8,649 nt of DNA from Methanobacteriota archaeon (lineage in GTDB: Archaea; Thermoplasmatota; Thermoplasmata; Methanomassiliicoccales; Methanomethylophilaceae): the NCBI GenBank assembly GCA_012719315.1, contig JAAYAP010000029.1:1-8649 (forward strand), in the 5' to 3' direction. Made by a program: the position numbers and the translations under genes. The notes beneath the pieces were generated by a model, which had not been told where the DNA came from, made no database searches, and saw nothing but the letters and a program-made list of their open reading frames with translations. This document shows, piece by piece, positions 1 to 6,743 of the stretch (positions are counted from its first letter, which is position 1; each line of letters opens with the position of its first letter).

Positions 1-734
1 CCCTCGGCCATGCCGTTGGCCAGGAGGATGCAGGTGTCGTTCGTGGACTGGTCGCCGTCGACCGAGACCATGTTCATGCTGTCGTCGAGGATCTCCTGCC
101 AGGTCGCCTTGAACGCCGGCGTCAGCCTGGCATCGGTGGTGACCAGTGACAGCGTGGTGCCCTGCAGCACCTTCATGTGCGGGGCGATCATGCCGCTGCC
201 CTTGGAGATCGCCGAGATGTACACCAGCGTCCCGTCTTCGAGACGCACGCGTGCCGACGCCTCCTTCTTGATCGTGTCCGTGGTCATGATGGCCTCGGTG
301 ATCAGCCCGTCGGCCTCGCGGCCGATGTCGAGCTCGCGGGAGGCGCGGCTGATCCCGTAACGAATCTTGTGCATGTCGAGGAACCGCCCGATCAGCCCGG
401 TGGACATGATGCCCACCGCCTTGGGGTCCAGGCCCAGCTCGGTGGCGGCCGCCTGCTGCATGGCCCGCGCGTCCTCGAGGCCGCGGCGCCCGGTGAGCGC
501 GTTGGCGTTGCCGCTGTTGATCACGATCGCCGAGAGCTCGGGCGAATCGTCGCTCATCATCACCTGCACCGGAGCCGCTTTGACCGCGTTCGACGTGTAT
601 GCCGCGAAGGCCGTCGCCGGCACCTCCGAATACAGCATCCCCAGGTCCAGCGAGCGGTACTTGACGCCGCTGTGCACTCCTGCTGCCTTGAACCCCTGCG
701 GGGTGGTTATTCCTCCTTCGATGAAATCAGCCAT
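1..734 (-). CDS. argJ: Glutamate N-acetyltransferase / ornithine acetyltransferase ArgJ (3' end missing)
   Basis: ArgJ moves the acetyl group from N-acetylornithine to glutamate, releasing ornithine and recycling acetylglutamate in the cytoplasmic arginine pathway. The first 244 codons are visible; the protein runs off the left edge (family length is roughly 390-410). Family motifs in order: NAVKAAPVQ (residues 49-57), NSGNANA (73-79), STGLIGR (111-117), TTDTIKKEA (151-159), KGSGMIAPHM (178-187) and VDGDQSTNDT (225-234). ArgJ is made as a proenzyme that cuts itself before a threonine, normally in an ATML motif. Here the equivalent is GTTL with Thr193 as expected nucleophile, preceded by four extra residues (KVLQ). 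The ATG at 732-734 is chosen because AAGGAG lies 8 bases upstream. It follows argC by 17 bases, so the two are probably cotranscribed, and argB or argD may follow outside the window. The sequence does not show whether it can also use acetyl-CoA. Confidence 0.93.
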   Translation of the reverse strand, partial: MADFIEGGITTPQGFKAAGVHSGVKYRSLDLGMLYSEVPATAFAAYTSNAVKAAPVQVMMSDDSPELSAIVINSGNANALTGRRGLEDARAMQQAAATELGLDPKAVGIMSTGLIGRFLDMHKIRYGISRASRELDIGREADGLITEAIMTTDTIKKEASARVRLEDGTLVYISAISKGSGMIAPHMKVLQGTTLSLVTTDARLTPAFKATWQEILDDSMNMVSVDGDQSTNDTCILLANGMAE

Positions 735-742
735 ATGATATG

Positions 743-748
743 CTCCTT
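743..748 (-). promoter_or_regulatory. Shine-Dalgarno site of argJ
   Basis: On the minus strand this reads AAGGAG, 8 bases before the argJ ATG and just after the argC stop codon. It fixes the argJ start and shows that argJ is translated from an internal site of an argC-argJ message. Confidence 0.75.
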
Positions 749-751
749 GAT

Positions 752-1768
752 TCACACTCCCAGCCCGGGGAACCCGAGACCCGCGGTCTCGTCCAAGCCG
801 AGCATGAGGTTCATGCATTGGACCGCCTGCCCCGAGGCGCCTTTGACCAGGTTGTCGATGGCTCCGAAGGCCACCGCCTTGCGCCCGACGACCGCCGTGG
901 CCACATGGGCGTGGTTCGATCCGACCACCGCGCGGATGGACGGCTCCTCCACATAGTGCACGAAGGGCTCGCCTCCGTACCGGGCCGTGTACGCTTCCGC
1001 CACGGTGTCCGCGTCCGCGCCGTCCTTCAGCCTGAAGTAGCACGTGGCCAGGATGCCGCGCACGATCGGGATGAGCTGCGGGACGAAGGTGACCTCCATC
1101 CCGTTGCCGGCGAACATGCCGACGGCCATCTCGATCTCTGGCGTATGACGGTGGCTGCCGACGCTGTAGGGGATGATCGACTCCCCGCAGGCCGGATGAT
1201 GCAGACGCGGCGACGGCACCATCCCCGCTCCGGAGGTGCCGCTCTTGGCGTCGATGATCACGTCGTCCTCGGCCAGACCCGACTTCGCCAGCGGGGCGCA
1301 GGCCAGGATGGCGGCGGTCGCGTAGCATCCGGGGTTCGCGACCAGGTCCGCGCCCGCTATATCGGCGCGGAAGAGCTCCGGGAGGCCGTAGACGGCGTCG
1401 GCCAGATGGTCGACGTCCACATGCTCATGCCCGTACCACTCCTCGTACACGCCGACGTCCTTCAGGCGGTAATCGCCGGAGAGGTCGACGACCTTGATCC
1501 CCGCATCCACCAGCGCCGGGACCTCATGCATCGCCACGCCGCGGGGCGTGGCGACGAAGACGAGGTCCAGATCGGGGGTCTCCGAGATGCTCTCGGTGAA
1601 CACCAGATCCGTGTATCCTTTGAGGAACGTGTGCACCTCCGACACCTTCCTGCCGCCGTTCTGACGCGAGGTCAGCGCCGCCAGCTCCACATCCGGATGG
1701 ATGCAGAGGATGCGAGAGAGCTCGCTCCCCGTGTAGCCCGTACCTCCGATCACACCTACTTTCACCAT
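752..1768 (-). CDS. argC: N-acetyl-gamma-glutamyl-phosphate reductase ArgC
   Basis: ArgC reduces N-acetylglutamyl-5-phosphate to the semialdehyde with NADPH, the third step of arginine synthesis, in the cytoplasm. The 338-residue protein opens with the dinucleotide-binding Rossmann motif GVIGGTGYTGSE (residues 5-16). The catalytic cysteine is Cys148 in NPGCYATA (145-152). Other family blocks are DLSGDYRL (95-102), KSGTSGAG (175-182), SHRHTPEIE (205-213) with the conserved histidine, and NLVKGASGQAVQ (306-317). The length is normal for the family. I start at the ATG at 1766-1768 (MVKVGV), not the TTG two codons upstream, because it sits at the usual N-terminus and has GGTGG 6 bases before it. 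It is first in the argC-argJ unit and divergent from argG. No LysW-type carrier gene is visible, so the arginine rather than lysine version of this reductase is favoured. Confidence 0.96.
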   Translation of the reverse strand: MVKVGVIGGTGYTGSELSRILCIHPDVELAALTSRQNGGRKVSEVHTFLKGYTDLVFTESISETPDLDLVFVATPRGVAMHEVPALVDAGIKVVDLSGDYRLKDVGVYEEWYGHEHVDVDHLADAVYGLPELFRADIAGADLVANPGCYATAAILACAPLAKSGLAEDDVIIDAKSGTSGAGMVPSPRLHHPACGESIIPYSVGSHRHTPEIEMAVGMFAGNGMEVTFVPQLIPIVRGILATCYFRLKDGADADTVAEAYTARYGGEPFVHYVEEPSIRAVVGSNHAHVATAVVGRKAVAFGAIDNLVKGASGQAVQCMNLMLGLDETAGLGFPGLGV

Positions 1769-1774
1769 GGTCAA

Positions 1775-1779
1775 CCACC
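1775..1779 (-). promoter_or_regulatory. Weak Shine-Dalgarno site of argC
   Basis: On the minus strand this reads GGTGG, 6 bases before the argC ATG. It matches part of the archaeal anti-SD complement (AGGAGGTGAT) and supports a short-leader argC message starting at 1768. Confidence 0.45.
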
Positions 1780-1780
1780 G

Positions 1781-1816
1781 TACCGATTATGCCGATGATT
1801 ACCCGCATACCGATTA
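1781..1816. repeat. Repeated TACCGATTA boxes at the argC promoter
   Basis: TACCGATTA occurs exactly at 1781-1789 and 1808-1816, with a looser copy, CCGATGATTA, between them at 1792-1801. The boxes lie between the argC start codon and its candidate TATA element, and the outer copy abuts that element. This is where an archaeal repressor would block transcription, so they are candidate operator half-sites for arginine control. The repeats are seen directly; the role is inferred. Confidence 0.4.
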
Positions 1817-1820
1817 AAAA
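1813..1820 (-). promoter_or_regulatory. Candidate TATA box for argC-argJ
   Basis: The minus strand reads TTTTTAAT here, the most AT-rich octamer of the right position. Placing a start site about 25 bases downstream gives transcription from near 1792 and a leader of roughly 24 bases holding the GGTGG site. The match to the archaeal TATA consensus is only fair. Confidence 0.4.
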
Positions 1821-1823
1821 GCT

Positions 1824-2060
1824 ATTGTTCCATTTGAGACACAGTTCACCGCATACGTTGCTGAGCACACATGCGGAGCTCAAAACATACACGGAGAACC
1901 CTGTGGGACAACACCCTACCCAGGCAGGCGGTCGCCCGGCGCATGTCCGTATAAGAACAGGAATGTACACCCGGACGTGCCCGCACGGGCTCCCGTGCAT
2001 CCGCACGACGTATCGGGAACGTCCTGCGGGCGGTTGCGCGCGCATCCCGCGGCCGCGTTC
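1824..2060. other. Gene-free control region between argC and argG, with a GC-rich dyad cluster
   Basis: I find no convincing gene here. The left half (to about 1915) is less GC-rich than the coding DNA. The right half holds nested dyads: GCACGGG (1983-1989) pairs with CCCGTGC (1992-1998); GGACGT (1973-1978) pairs with ACGTCC (2019-2024) around it; GCGGG (2026-2030) pairs with CCCGC (2046-2050); and TGCGCGCGCA (2035-2044) is a 10-base palindrome. All lie upstream of the argG TATA element, so they would act as DNA sites rather than as part of the argG message, unless an unrecognised small RNA is made here. Confidence 0.4.
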
Positions 2061-2068
2061 CAAGACAG

Positions 2069-2077
2069 TAATATAAA
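2069..2077 (+). promoter_or_regulatory. TATA box for argG-argH
   Basis: TAATATAAA stands out in GC-rich surroundings about 29 bases (from its centre) before the argG ATG. The expected start site near 2098-2101 gives a leaderless or nearly leaderless message. The GAGG at 2084-2087 would then be untranscribed, so it is not a ribosome binding site. Confidence 0.6.
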
Positions 2078-2101
2078 CCATAAGAGGATATCGAAAACCC
2101 A

Positions 2102-3340
2102 ATGAGCAAAGCGGAAGACTCCATGGGAAAGGGTAAGACGGGGGAGAGCAGGGACAAGGTCGTCCTCGCGTACTCCGGCGGATTGGACACCTCGGTGGCC
2201 ATACGCTGGCTGCAGGAGCGGTACGGCCTCGACGTGATCGCCGTGGCGGTCGATGTCGGGCAGCCCCCGAGCAACGACGACGTGATCGCACGCGCGCTGA
2301 GGAACGGCGCGATCAAAGCGGAGTCGGTGGATGCCCGCGAGGAGTTCGTCGAGGATTTCGTCTGGCCCACGCTGAAGGCCAACGCCGAATACCAGAACAT
2401 CTACCCGTTGAGCACGGCGATCGCCAGGCCGATGATCGTCAAGGCCCTGGTGGACGTGGCCAGACGCGAAGGCGCCAAGTTCATCGCCCACGGCTGCACC
2501 GGCAAGGGCAACGACCAGGTGAGGTTCGATGTCGGGATCACCTCGCTCGATCCGAGCCTCAGGATCATCGCCCCGTTCAGGGAATGCGCGATGACCAGGG
2601 AGGAGGAGATCGACTACGCGCACGAGAACGACATCGAGATCATCGTGAAGAAGGAATCGCCCTACTCTCGCGACGAGAACCTCTGGGGCGCATCGTGCGA
2701 GTGCGGCGCGCTCGAGGACGCTTGGGCGGAACCGCCGGCCGGTGTGTGGATACACACCGCCGACCCCGTGAAGGCGCCCGACGAGCCCAGGTACGTGGAG
2801 ATCGGCTTCGAGAAAGGCATACCCGTCGAACTCGACGGGAAGCGGATGGGCGGCGTGGAGCTGATCACCGAGCTCGGGCGGATCGCCGGAGAGCACGGCA
2901 TCGGCCGCATCGACCATGTGGAGGACCGCCTGGTCGGCATCAAGAGCCGCGAGACCTACGAATGCCCCGCGGCGGTCACACTCATCAAGGCGCACCGCGC
3001 CATGGAATCGCTGACCCTGCAGAAGGATGTCATCGAGTACAAGCGCGGCCTCGAGCAGAAGTTCGCCGAGCTGGTCTACAACGGCCTGTGGTTCGGCGGC
3101 CTGCGCGAGCCGATCTCCGCTTTCATCGACGAGACGCAGCGGTTCGTCACAGGCACCGTGCGCGTCAAGATGTACAAAGGCTGCTGCAGCGTGGTCGGCA
3201 GGAGATCCGAGTACTCCCTCTACGACATGGGCCTGGCGACATACGCCGAGGGCGATGCCTTCGACCATGAGGCCGCGGTCGGCTTCATCTACTGCTGGGG
3301 TCTGCCGGACCGGACGGCCGCACGCATCCAGAAGAAGTGA
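2102..3340 (+). CDS. argG: Argininosuccinate synthase ArgG
   Basis: ArgG joins citrulline and aspartate using ATP, giving argininosuccinate, AMP and pyrophosphate in the cytoplasm. The N-terminal ATP pyrophosphatase fold is marked by AYSGGLDTSV (residues 23-32), the PP-loop. YPLSTAIARP (101-110), HGCTGKGNDQVRF (130-142) and SRDENLWG (189-196) are further family signatures, followed by a C-terminal segment with IKSRETYECPAAVTLIKAH. The 412 residues match the usual 395-415. An ATG at 2123 would remove seven residues and also fits the family. I keep the ATG at 2102 because the TATA element at 2069-2077 predicts transcription starting just before it, and neither ATG has a good SD. It leads the argG-argH operon and is divergent from argC-argJ, so all four genes are probably under common arginine control. 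Confidence 0.96.
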   Translation: MSKAEDSMGKGKTGESRDKVVLAYSGGLDTSVAIRWLQERYGLDVIAVAVDVGQPPSNDDVIARALRNGAIKAESVDAREEFVEDFVWPTLKANAEYQNIYPLSTAIARPMIVKALVDVARREGAKFIAHGCTGKGNDQVRFDVGITSLDPSLRIIAPFRECAMTREEEIDYAHENDIEIIVKKESPYSRDENLWGASCECGALEDAWAEPPAGVWIHTADPVKAPDEPRYVEIGFEKGIPVELDGKRMGGVELITELGRIAGEHGIGRIDHVEDRLVGIKSRETYECPAAVTLIKAHRAMESLTLQKDVIEYKRGLEQKFAELVYNGLWFGGLREPISAFIDETQRFVTGTVRVKMYKGCCSVVGRRSEYSLYDMGLATYAEGDAFDHEAAVGFIYCWGLPDRTAARIQKK

Positions 3341-3344
3341 TCGC

Positions 3345-4799
3345 ATGGACGGCAAGGCGCTCTGGTCGGGGAGGTTCGCGGAAGGCATGGACGAATCCAC
3401 CCTGTGGTTCACCTCCTCTCTGGATGTGGACTCCGCCCTCGCATTCTACGACATCATGGGCTCGCTCGCCCATGCGAGGATGCTCGGAGCCTGCGGCATC
3501 GTCCCGGCCGAGGACGCCCGCATGATGGTCGACGGGCTCAAGGGGATCCTCGCGCTCCTCGAGAAGGAGGAGCTCGAGGTCGACGGCGACCTGGAGGACA
3601 TCCACACGAACATCGAGGTCACGCTGACCCGGATGATCGGCCCGGCCGGCGGCCGGCTGCACACAGGCAGGAGCAGGAACGACCAGGTGGCCACCGACTT
3701 CAGGATGTACCTGCGCGACGCCTCGCTGGAGGCCGTCGCCGCCGTCGATTCCCTGATCCGCGGTCTGATCGACGTCGCGCGGGAGCACCGCACGACGATC
3801 CTGCCCGGCTTCACCCACCTGCAGCATGCTCAGCCGGTCACCTTGGCCCATCACATGCTGGCCCACGCGTCCCGGCTGCAACGGGACGCCGACAGGTTCA
3901 TGGATGCCGTCGCCAGGATGGACCGGTGCCCGCTGGGCGCCGCCGCCCTGGCCGGCACCACCTATCCGATCGACAGGATGATGACGGCCGCCGCCCTGGG
4001 CTTCGCCGGCCCCACCGAGAACTCGATCGACACCGTCTCCTCGCGTGACAACGTCGCCGAGCTGGCCTTCTGCGCCGCGATGACCGCCGTCGACCTCTCC
4101 TCGCTGTGCGAGGAGCTGGTGCTGTGGTCCTCGCAGGAGTTCGGGTTCATCGAGATGGACGACCGCTACACCACCGGCTCGTCGATCATGCCGCAGAAGA
4201 AGAACCCCGACATCGCCGAGCTGATCAGGGGCAGGAGCGGATCCGTCATCGGCGGGCTGGTATCGATGCTGGTGATGATGAAGGGGCTGCCGCTGTCCTA
4301 CAACCGGGACCTGCAGGAGGACAAGCGCCCGGTCATGGATGCGTTGAACACCGTGACCGACGCGGCGGGGATCCTCGCCAAGGTCGTCGCCACCGCCGCC
4401 TACCGCACCGACAGGATGCTGGAGGTCACCGAGGAGGGCTTCATCAACGCCACCGACCTCGCCGACCACCTCGTGACCAAGGGCGTGCCCTTCCGCGAGG
4501 CCCACGGCATCGTGGGCGAAGCGGTCAGGCACTGCATCGCCGCGGGGAAGCGGCTGGAGGAGCTGACGCTCGCGGAGTTCAACAGCTTCGGCGGCGACGG
4601 CGCCGTCATCGGCGAGGAGGTGTACGCCCTGCTCACGGTCGAGTCCTGCGTCGCCAGACGCGATTCCTACGGAGGCACCTCGCCCGCGTCCGCGGATACG
4701 CAGATCGCCGCCGCATCGGAGCGGCTGGAGGCGCGCGACGAAGCCGTGGCGCGGATGATGCGGGAGATCGAGTCCTGCTGGCAGGAGCTCGTCGGCTGA
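3345..4799 (+). CDS. argH: Argininosuccinate lyase ArgH
   Basis: ArgH splits argininosuccinate into arginine and fumarate, the last step of the pathway, as a cytoplasmic homotetramer in the fumarase/aspartase superfamily. The 484-residue protein has HTGRSRND (106-113), FTHLQHAQPV (156-165) with the conserved Thr-His pair, and the superfamily signature GSSIMPQKKNPD (278-289), whose flexible loop carries the catalytic serine. The N-terminus ALWSGRF is typical. The ATG at 3345-3347 lies 4 bases after the argG stop codon. GTGAT at 3337-3341, overlapping that stop, matches the end of the anti-SD complement, so argH is probably translated by coupling with argG. The frame stays open upstream inside argG, but that extension is not family-like. 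Its stop is one base from that of the convergent acetyltransferase gene, leaving no room for a terminator. Confidence 0.96.
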   Translation: MDGKALWSGRFAEGMDESTLWFTSSLDVDSALAFYDIMGSLAHARMLGACGIVPAEDARMMVDGLKGILALLEKEELEVDGDLEDIHTNIEVTLTRMIGPAGGRLHTGRSRNDQVATDFRMYLRDASLEAVAAVDSLIRGLIDVAREHRTTILPGFTHLQHAQPVTLAHHMLAHASRLQRDADRFMDAVARMDRCPLGAAALAGTTYPIDRMMTAAALGFAGPTENSIDTVSSRDNVAELAFCAAMTAVDLSSLCEELVLWSSQEFGFIEMDDRYTTGSSIMPQKKNPDIAELIRGRSGSVIGGLVSMLVMMKGLPLSYNRDLQEDKRPVMDALNTVTDAAGILAKVVATAAYRTDRMLEVTEEGFINATDLADHLVTKGVPFREAHGIVGEAVRHCIAAGKRLEELTLAEFNSFGGDGAVIGEEVYALLTVESCVARRDSYGGTSPASADTQIAAASERLEARDEAVARMMREIESCWQELVG

Positions 4800-4800
4800 T

Positions 4801-5283
4801 TCAGAGACGCAGCTCCATCGTCATGATCTCGGTCTCGTACGACCTGCGCACAGCGACGTTCCGGAAGCCTCTGCGCCCGTAGAACCTCACCGCTCCGTGA
4901 TTGCCGCAGTTCACCTGCAGGCGGACGGTGCCGACCCCGGCGTCGACGGCGGTCCCCAGGAGGCGGTCCATGATCCAAGAGCCGAGGCCGGCGCCTCTGT
5001 GACTCTCGATGAGGTAGAGCTTGCCGATCTCCATCTCCGCGCCGTCGATGCTGTAGGAGATGTAGCCGACGCGTCCGCCGTCCAGGACCGCGAACGCGTA
5101 GACGTGACCTTCCGCCATCCGGCTCCTGATCGCGTCCGCCGTCAGGTTCTCCTCGTAGAACTCGCTCACCCTCTCCGCGGGCACGTAGGTGTAGACCTCG
5201 AAGAGCAGACCGTAGGCCATCGAGGAGATCGCCTCGGCGTCCTCCGGGCCGGCACGCACGAGCTCGGACGACGGTCCGGTCAT
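4801..5283 (-). CDS. GNAT-family N-acetyltransferase, PaiA-like, substrate unknown
   Basis: This 160-residue protein is a single GNAT domain, which transfers an acetyl group from acetyl-CoA to an amine. The acetyl-CoA pyrophosphate-binding motif is HRGAGLG (residues 95-101), after a beta strand EIGKLYLIE (85-93). The late signature N-x-x-A-x-x-FY-x-x-x-GF appears at 128-140 and the end, ETEIMTMEL, resembles the close of PaiA-type (polyamine/small amine) acetyltransferases. No signal peptide or membrane segment is seen. The ATG at 5281-5283 has no clear SD and lies 24 bases after the end of metY on the same strand, so cotranscription is likely. The substrate cannot be read from sequence. A short stand-alone N-acetylglutamate synthase is conceivable beside arginine genes, but the sequence looks more like PaiA and its operon partner is metY. 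Confidence 0.85.
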   Translation of the reverse strand: MTGPSSELVRAGPEDAEAISSMAYGLLFEVYTYVPAERVSEFYEENLTADAIRSRMAEGHVYAFAVLDGGRVGYISYSIDGAEMEIGKLYLIESHRGAGLGSWIMDRLLGTAVDAGVGTVRLQVNCGNHGAVRFYGRRGFRNVAVRRSYETEIMTMELRL

Positions 5284-5307
5284 CGGCTGCAGCGCCCCCG
5301 CACGGGA

Positions 5308-6636
5308 TCAGATCCCCGCGAACGCCTGCTCGAGGTCGGCGATGATGTCCTCCACCGTCTCGCAGCCGATCGAGAGCCTCACCGTGGTCTGCCTGATGCC
5401 GGCGGCCTCGAGGTCGTCCGGGCTCAGCTGCGAATGGGTGGTGCTGGCCGGATGGATGACCAGCGACTTCATGTCGGCGACGTTGGCGAGGAACGAGAAC
5501 AGCTTCAGCCTCTCGCAGAACCTCTGGGCGTCGTCCTTGGTGCCTTCGATCTCGAAGGTGAATATCGATCCTGCGCCGGACGGGAAGTACCTCTTGTAGA
5601 GGTCGTGATTGGGATGGTCCTCCAGGGAGGGGTGGTTGACCTTGGCGACCTTGGGGTGGCGGCTCAGGTACCTGACCACCGCCAACGAGTTGCTCACGTG
5701 GCGCTCGACGCGGAGCGAGAGCGTCTCCAGCCCTTCCAGCAGCACGAAGGCCGCGATCGGGGAGATGCAGGCGCCGGTGTCACGCAGGAGGACCGCGCGG
5801 ATCCAGGTCGTGAAGGCGACCGGTCCGAAGGTCTCGTGGAACGGCAGGCCGTGGTAGCTGGGATCCGGATCGGAGATCTTCGGGAACCTGCCCGAGGCGC
5901 TCCAGTCGAATCCGCCGTTCTCGATGATCACGCCGCCGAGCACGAGCCCGTGCCCGCCGATGAACTTCGTCGCCGACTCGACACAGATGTCCGCCCCGTG
6001 CTCGAGCGGCCGGAAGAGGTACGGCGTGGCGAAGGTGTTGTCGACGATCAGCGGCAGCCCGTGCTCGTGGGCGATCGCGGCCAATGCCTCGATGTCATAC
6101 AGGGTCGCGTTGGGATTGCCGAAGGTCTCGATGAACAGCGCCTTGGTGTTCTCCCGTATGGCTTCCCGGTAGTTGTCGAAGTCGTCGGGATCGACGAAGG
6201 TGGTGGTGATGCCCATCGACGGGAGGGTGTTGGCCAGGGTGTTGTAGGTCCCGCCGTAGATGTTGTTCGACGAGACGATGTGGTCCCCGGCATCCGCCAG
6301 GGCCTGGAATGTGTAGGTCAACGCCGCCGCGCCCGAGGCCACTGCCAATGCCGCCGTGCCGCCTTCCAGCGCCGCGATGCGCTTCTCGAAGGCCAGCTGG
6401 GTGTCGTTGGTCAGGCGCCCGTAGATGTTGCCGACCTCCTTCAGGGCGAAACGGTCGGCGGCCTGTTTGGAATCCTTGAAAACATACGATGTCGACAGGT
6501 ATATCGGCACGGCCCGTGCCCCGGTCGCCGGATCCGGCTGCTCCTGGCCCGCATGCAGCTGCAGGGTCTCGAATCCGAGACCCTCCTTGTTGTTCGGACC
6601 GCCCGGCACATTGTGTTCTCTGAAATCCTCTGACAT
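5308..6636 (-). CDS. metY: O-acetylhomoserine sulfhydrylase (PLP-dependent, Cys/Met metabolism family)
   Basis: This enzyme uses pyridoxal phosphate to replace the acetyl group of O-acetylhomoserine (sometimes O-acetylserine) with sulfide, giving homocysteine for methionine synthesis. The 442-residue length suits the sulfhydrylase branch better than cystathionine gamma-synthase (about 380-400). Motifs: ETLQLHAGQEQPDPATGARAVP (about 23-44, the usual OAHS opening), NIYGRLTNDT (70-79), ALEGGTAALAVASG (89-102), the PLP-contacting VDNTFATPY (198-206) with Asp199, and the Schiff-base lysine Lys224 in ESATKFIGGHG (220-230). ATG 6634-6636 is chosen over an in-frame one 17 codons upstream because a perfect GGAGG lies 7 bases before it. 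The asparagine-aspartate pair where many relatives have NPT is a small variation. It is followed 24 bases later by the GNAT gene. The exact acyl substrate is inferred. Confidence 0.93.
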   Translation of the reverse strand: MSEDFREHNVPGGPNNKEGLGFETLQLHAGQEQPDPATGARAVPIYLSTSYVFKDSKQAADRFALKEVGNIYGRLTNDTQLAFEKRIAALEGGTAALAVASGAAALTYTFQALADAGDHIVSSNNIYGGTYNTLANTLPSMGITTTFVDPDDFDNYREAIRENTKALFIETFGNPNATLYDIEALAAIAHEHGLPLIVDNTFATPYLFRPLEHGADICVESATKFIGGHGLVLGGVIIENGGFDWSASGRFPKISDPDPSYHGLPFHETFGPVAFTTWIRAVLLRDTGACISPIAAFVLLEGLETLSLRVERHVSNSLAVVRYLSRHPKVAKVNHPSLEDHPNHDLYKRYFPSGAGSIFTFEIEGTKDDAQRFCERLKLFSFLANVADMKSLVIHPASTTHSQLSPDDLEAAGIRQTTVRLSIGCETVEDIIADLEQAFAGI

Positions 6637-6643
6637 TGTTCGG

Positions 6644-6648
6644 CCTCC
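6644..6648 (-). promoter_or_regulatory. Shine-Dalgarno site of metY
   Basis: The minus strand reads GGAGG, 7 bases before the metY ATG at 6636. It is the strongest ribosome binding site in the window and rules out the upstream in-frame ATG at 6687 as the main start. Confidence 0.8.
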
Positions 6649-6687
6649 GTCGGGTATGTTGATCTCATCCGTTAGGATGTGTTGCAA

Positions 6688-6695
6688 GTATTTAC
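6688..6695 (-). promoter_or_regulatory. Candidate TATA box for metY
   Basis: The minus strand reads GTAAATAC here. A start about 25 bases downstream (near 6666) would give a leader of about 30 bases that includes the GGAGG site, consistent with metY being led rather than leaderless. Confidence 0.45.
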
Positions 6696-6724
6696 GGGCT
6701 ATCTCCCGCCCCGCGGCCGCATGC

Positions 6725-6743
6725 GATCCGGCCGTAGCGGATC
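6725..6743. terminator. Inverted repeat at the end of the 120-residue unknown gene
   Basis: GATCCG (6725-6730) pairs with CGGATC (6738-6743) across a 7-base loop and overlaps the stop codon of the unknown gene. An alternative stem pairs CGGCCG (6714-6719) with CGGCCG (6729-6734). There is no T-run on either strand, so a terminator role is only a guess; it could equally be an upstream element for metY. Confidence 0.25.

Noticed and set aside
1789..2076. 95-residue open frame in the argC-argG control region
   Set aside because: It has no SD or TATA at a fitting distance, an unlikely composition, and crosses the dyad cluster and the argG TATA box.
3027..3344. Upstream extension of the argH reading frame
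   Set aside because: The extension lies in another frame inside argG and is not ArgH-like; the ATG at 3345 with GTGAT before it gives the standard N-terminus.
1916..3412. Long 498-residue open frame on the minus strand opposite argG
   Set aside because: It mirrors argG codons, has no recognisable motif, and is the usual by-product of high GC at third codon positions; argG itself is unmistakable.
4801..5283. GNAT gene as a short N-acetylglutamate synthase
   Set aside because: Position beside argH is suggestive, but it is convergent with argH, shares an operon with metY, and its C-terminus resembles PaiA-type enzymes.
4897..6633. 578-residue open frame on the plus strand across the GNAT and metY genes
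   Set aside because: It spans two well-supported minus-strand genes and is low-complexity Arg/Val/Glu-rich, as expected for an antisense shadow.
6637..6687. Longer metY start 17 codons upstream
   Set aside because: The extra residues are not family-like and the perfect GGAGG at 6644-6648 serves the ATG at 6636.
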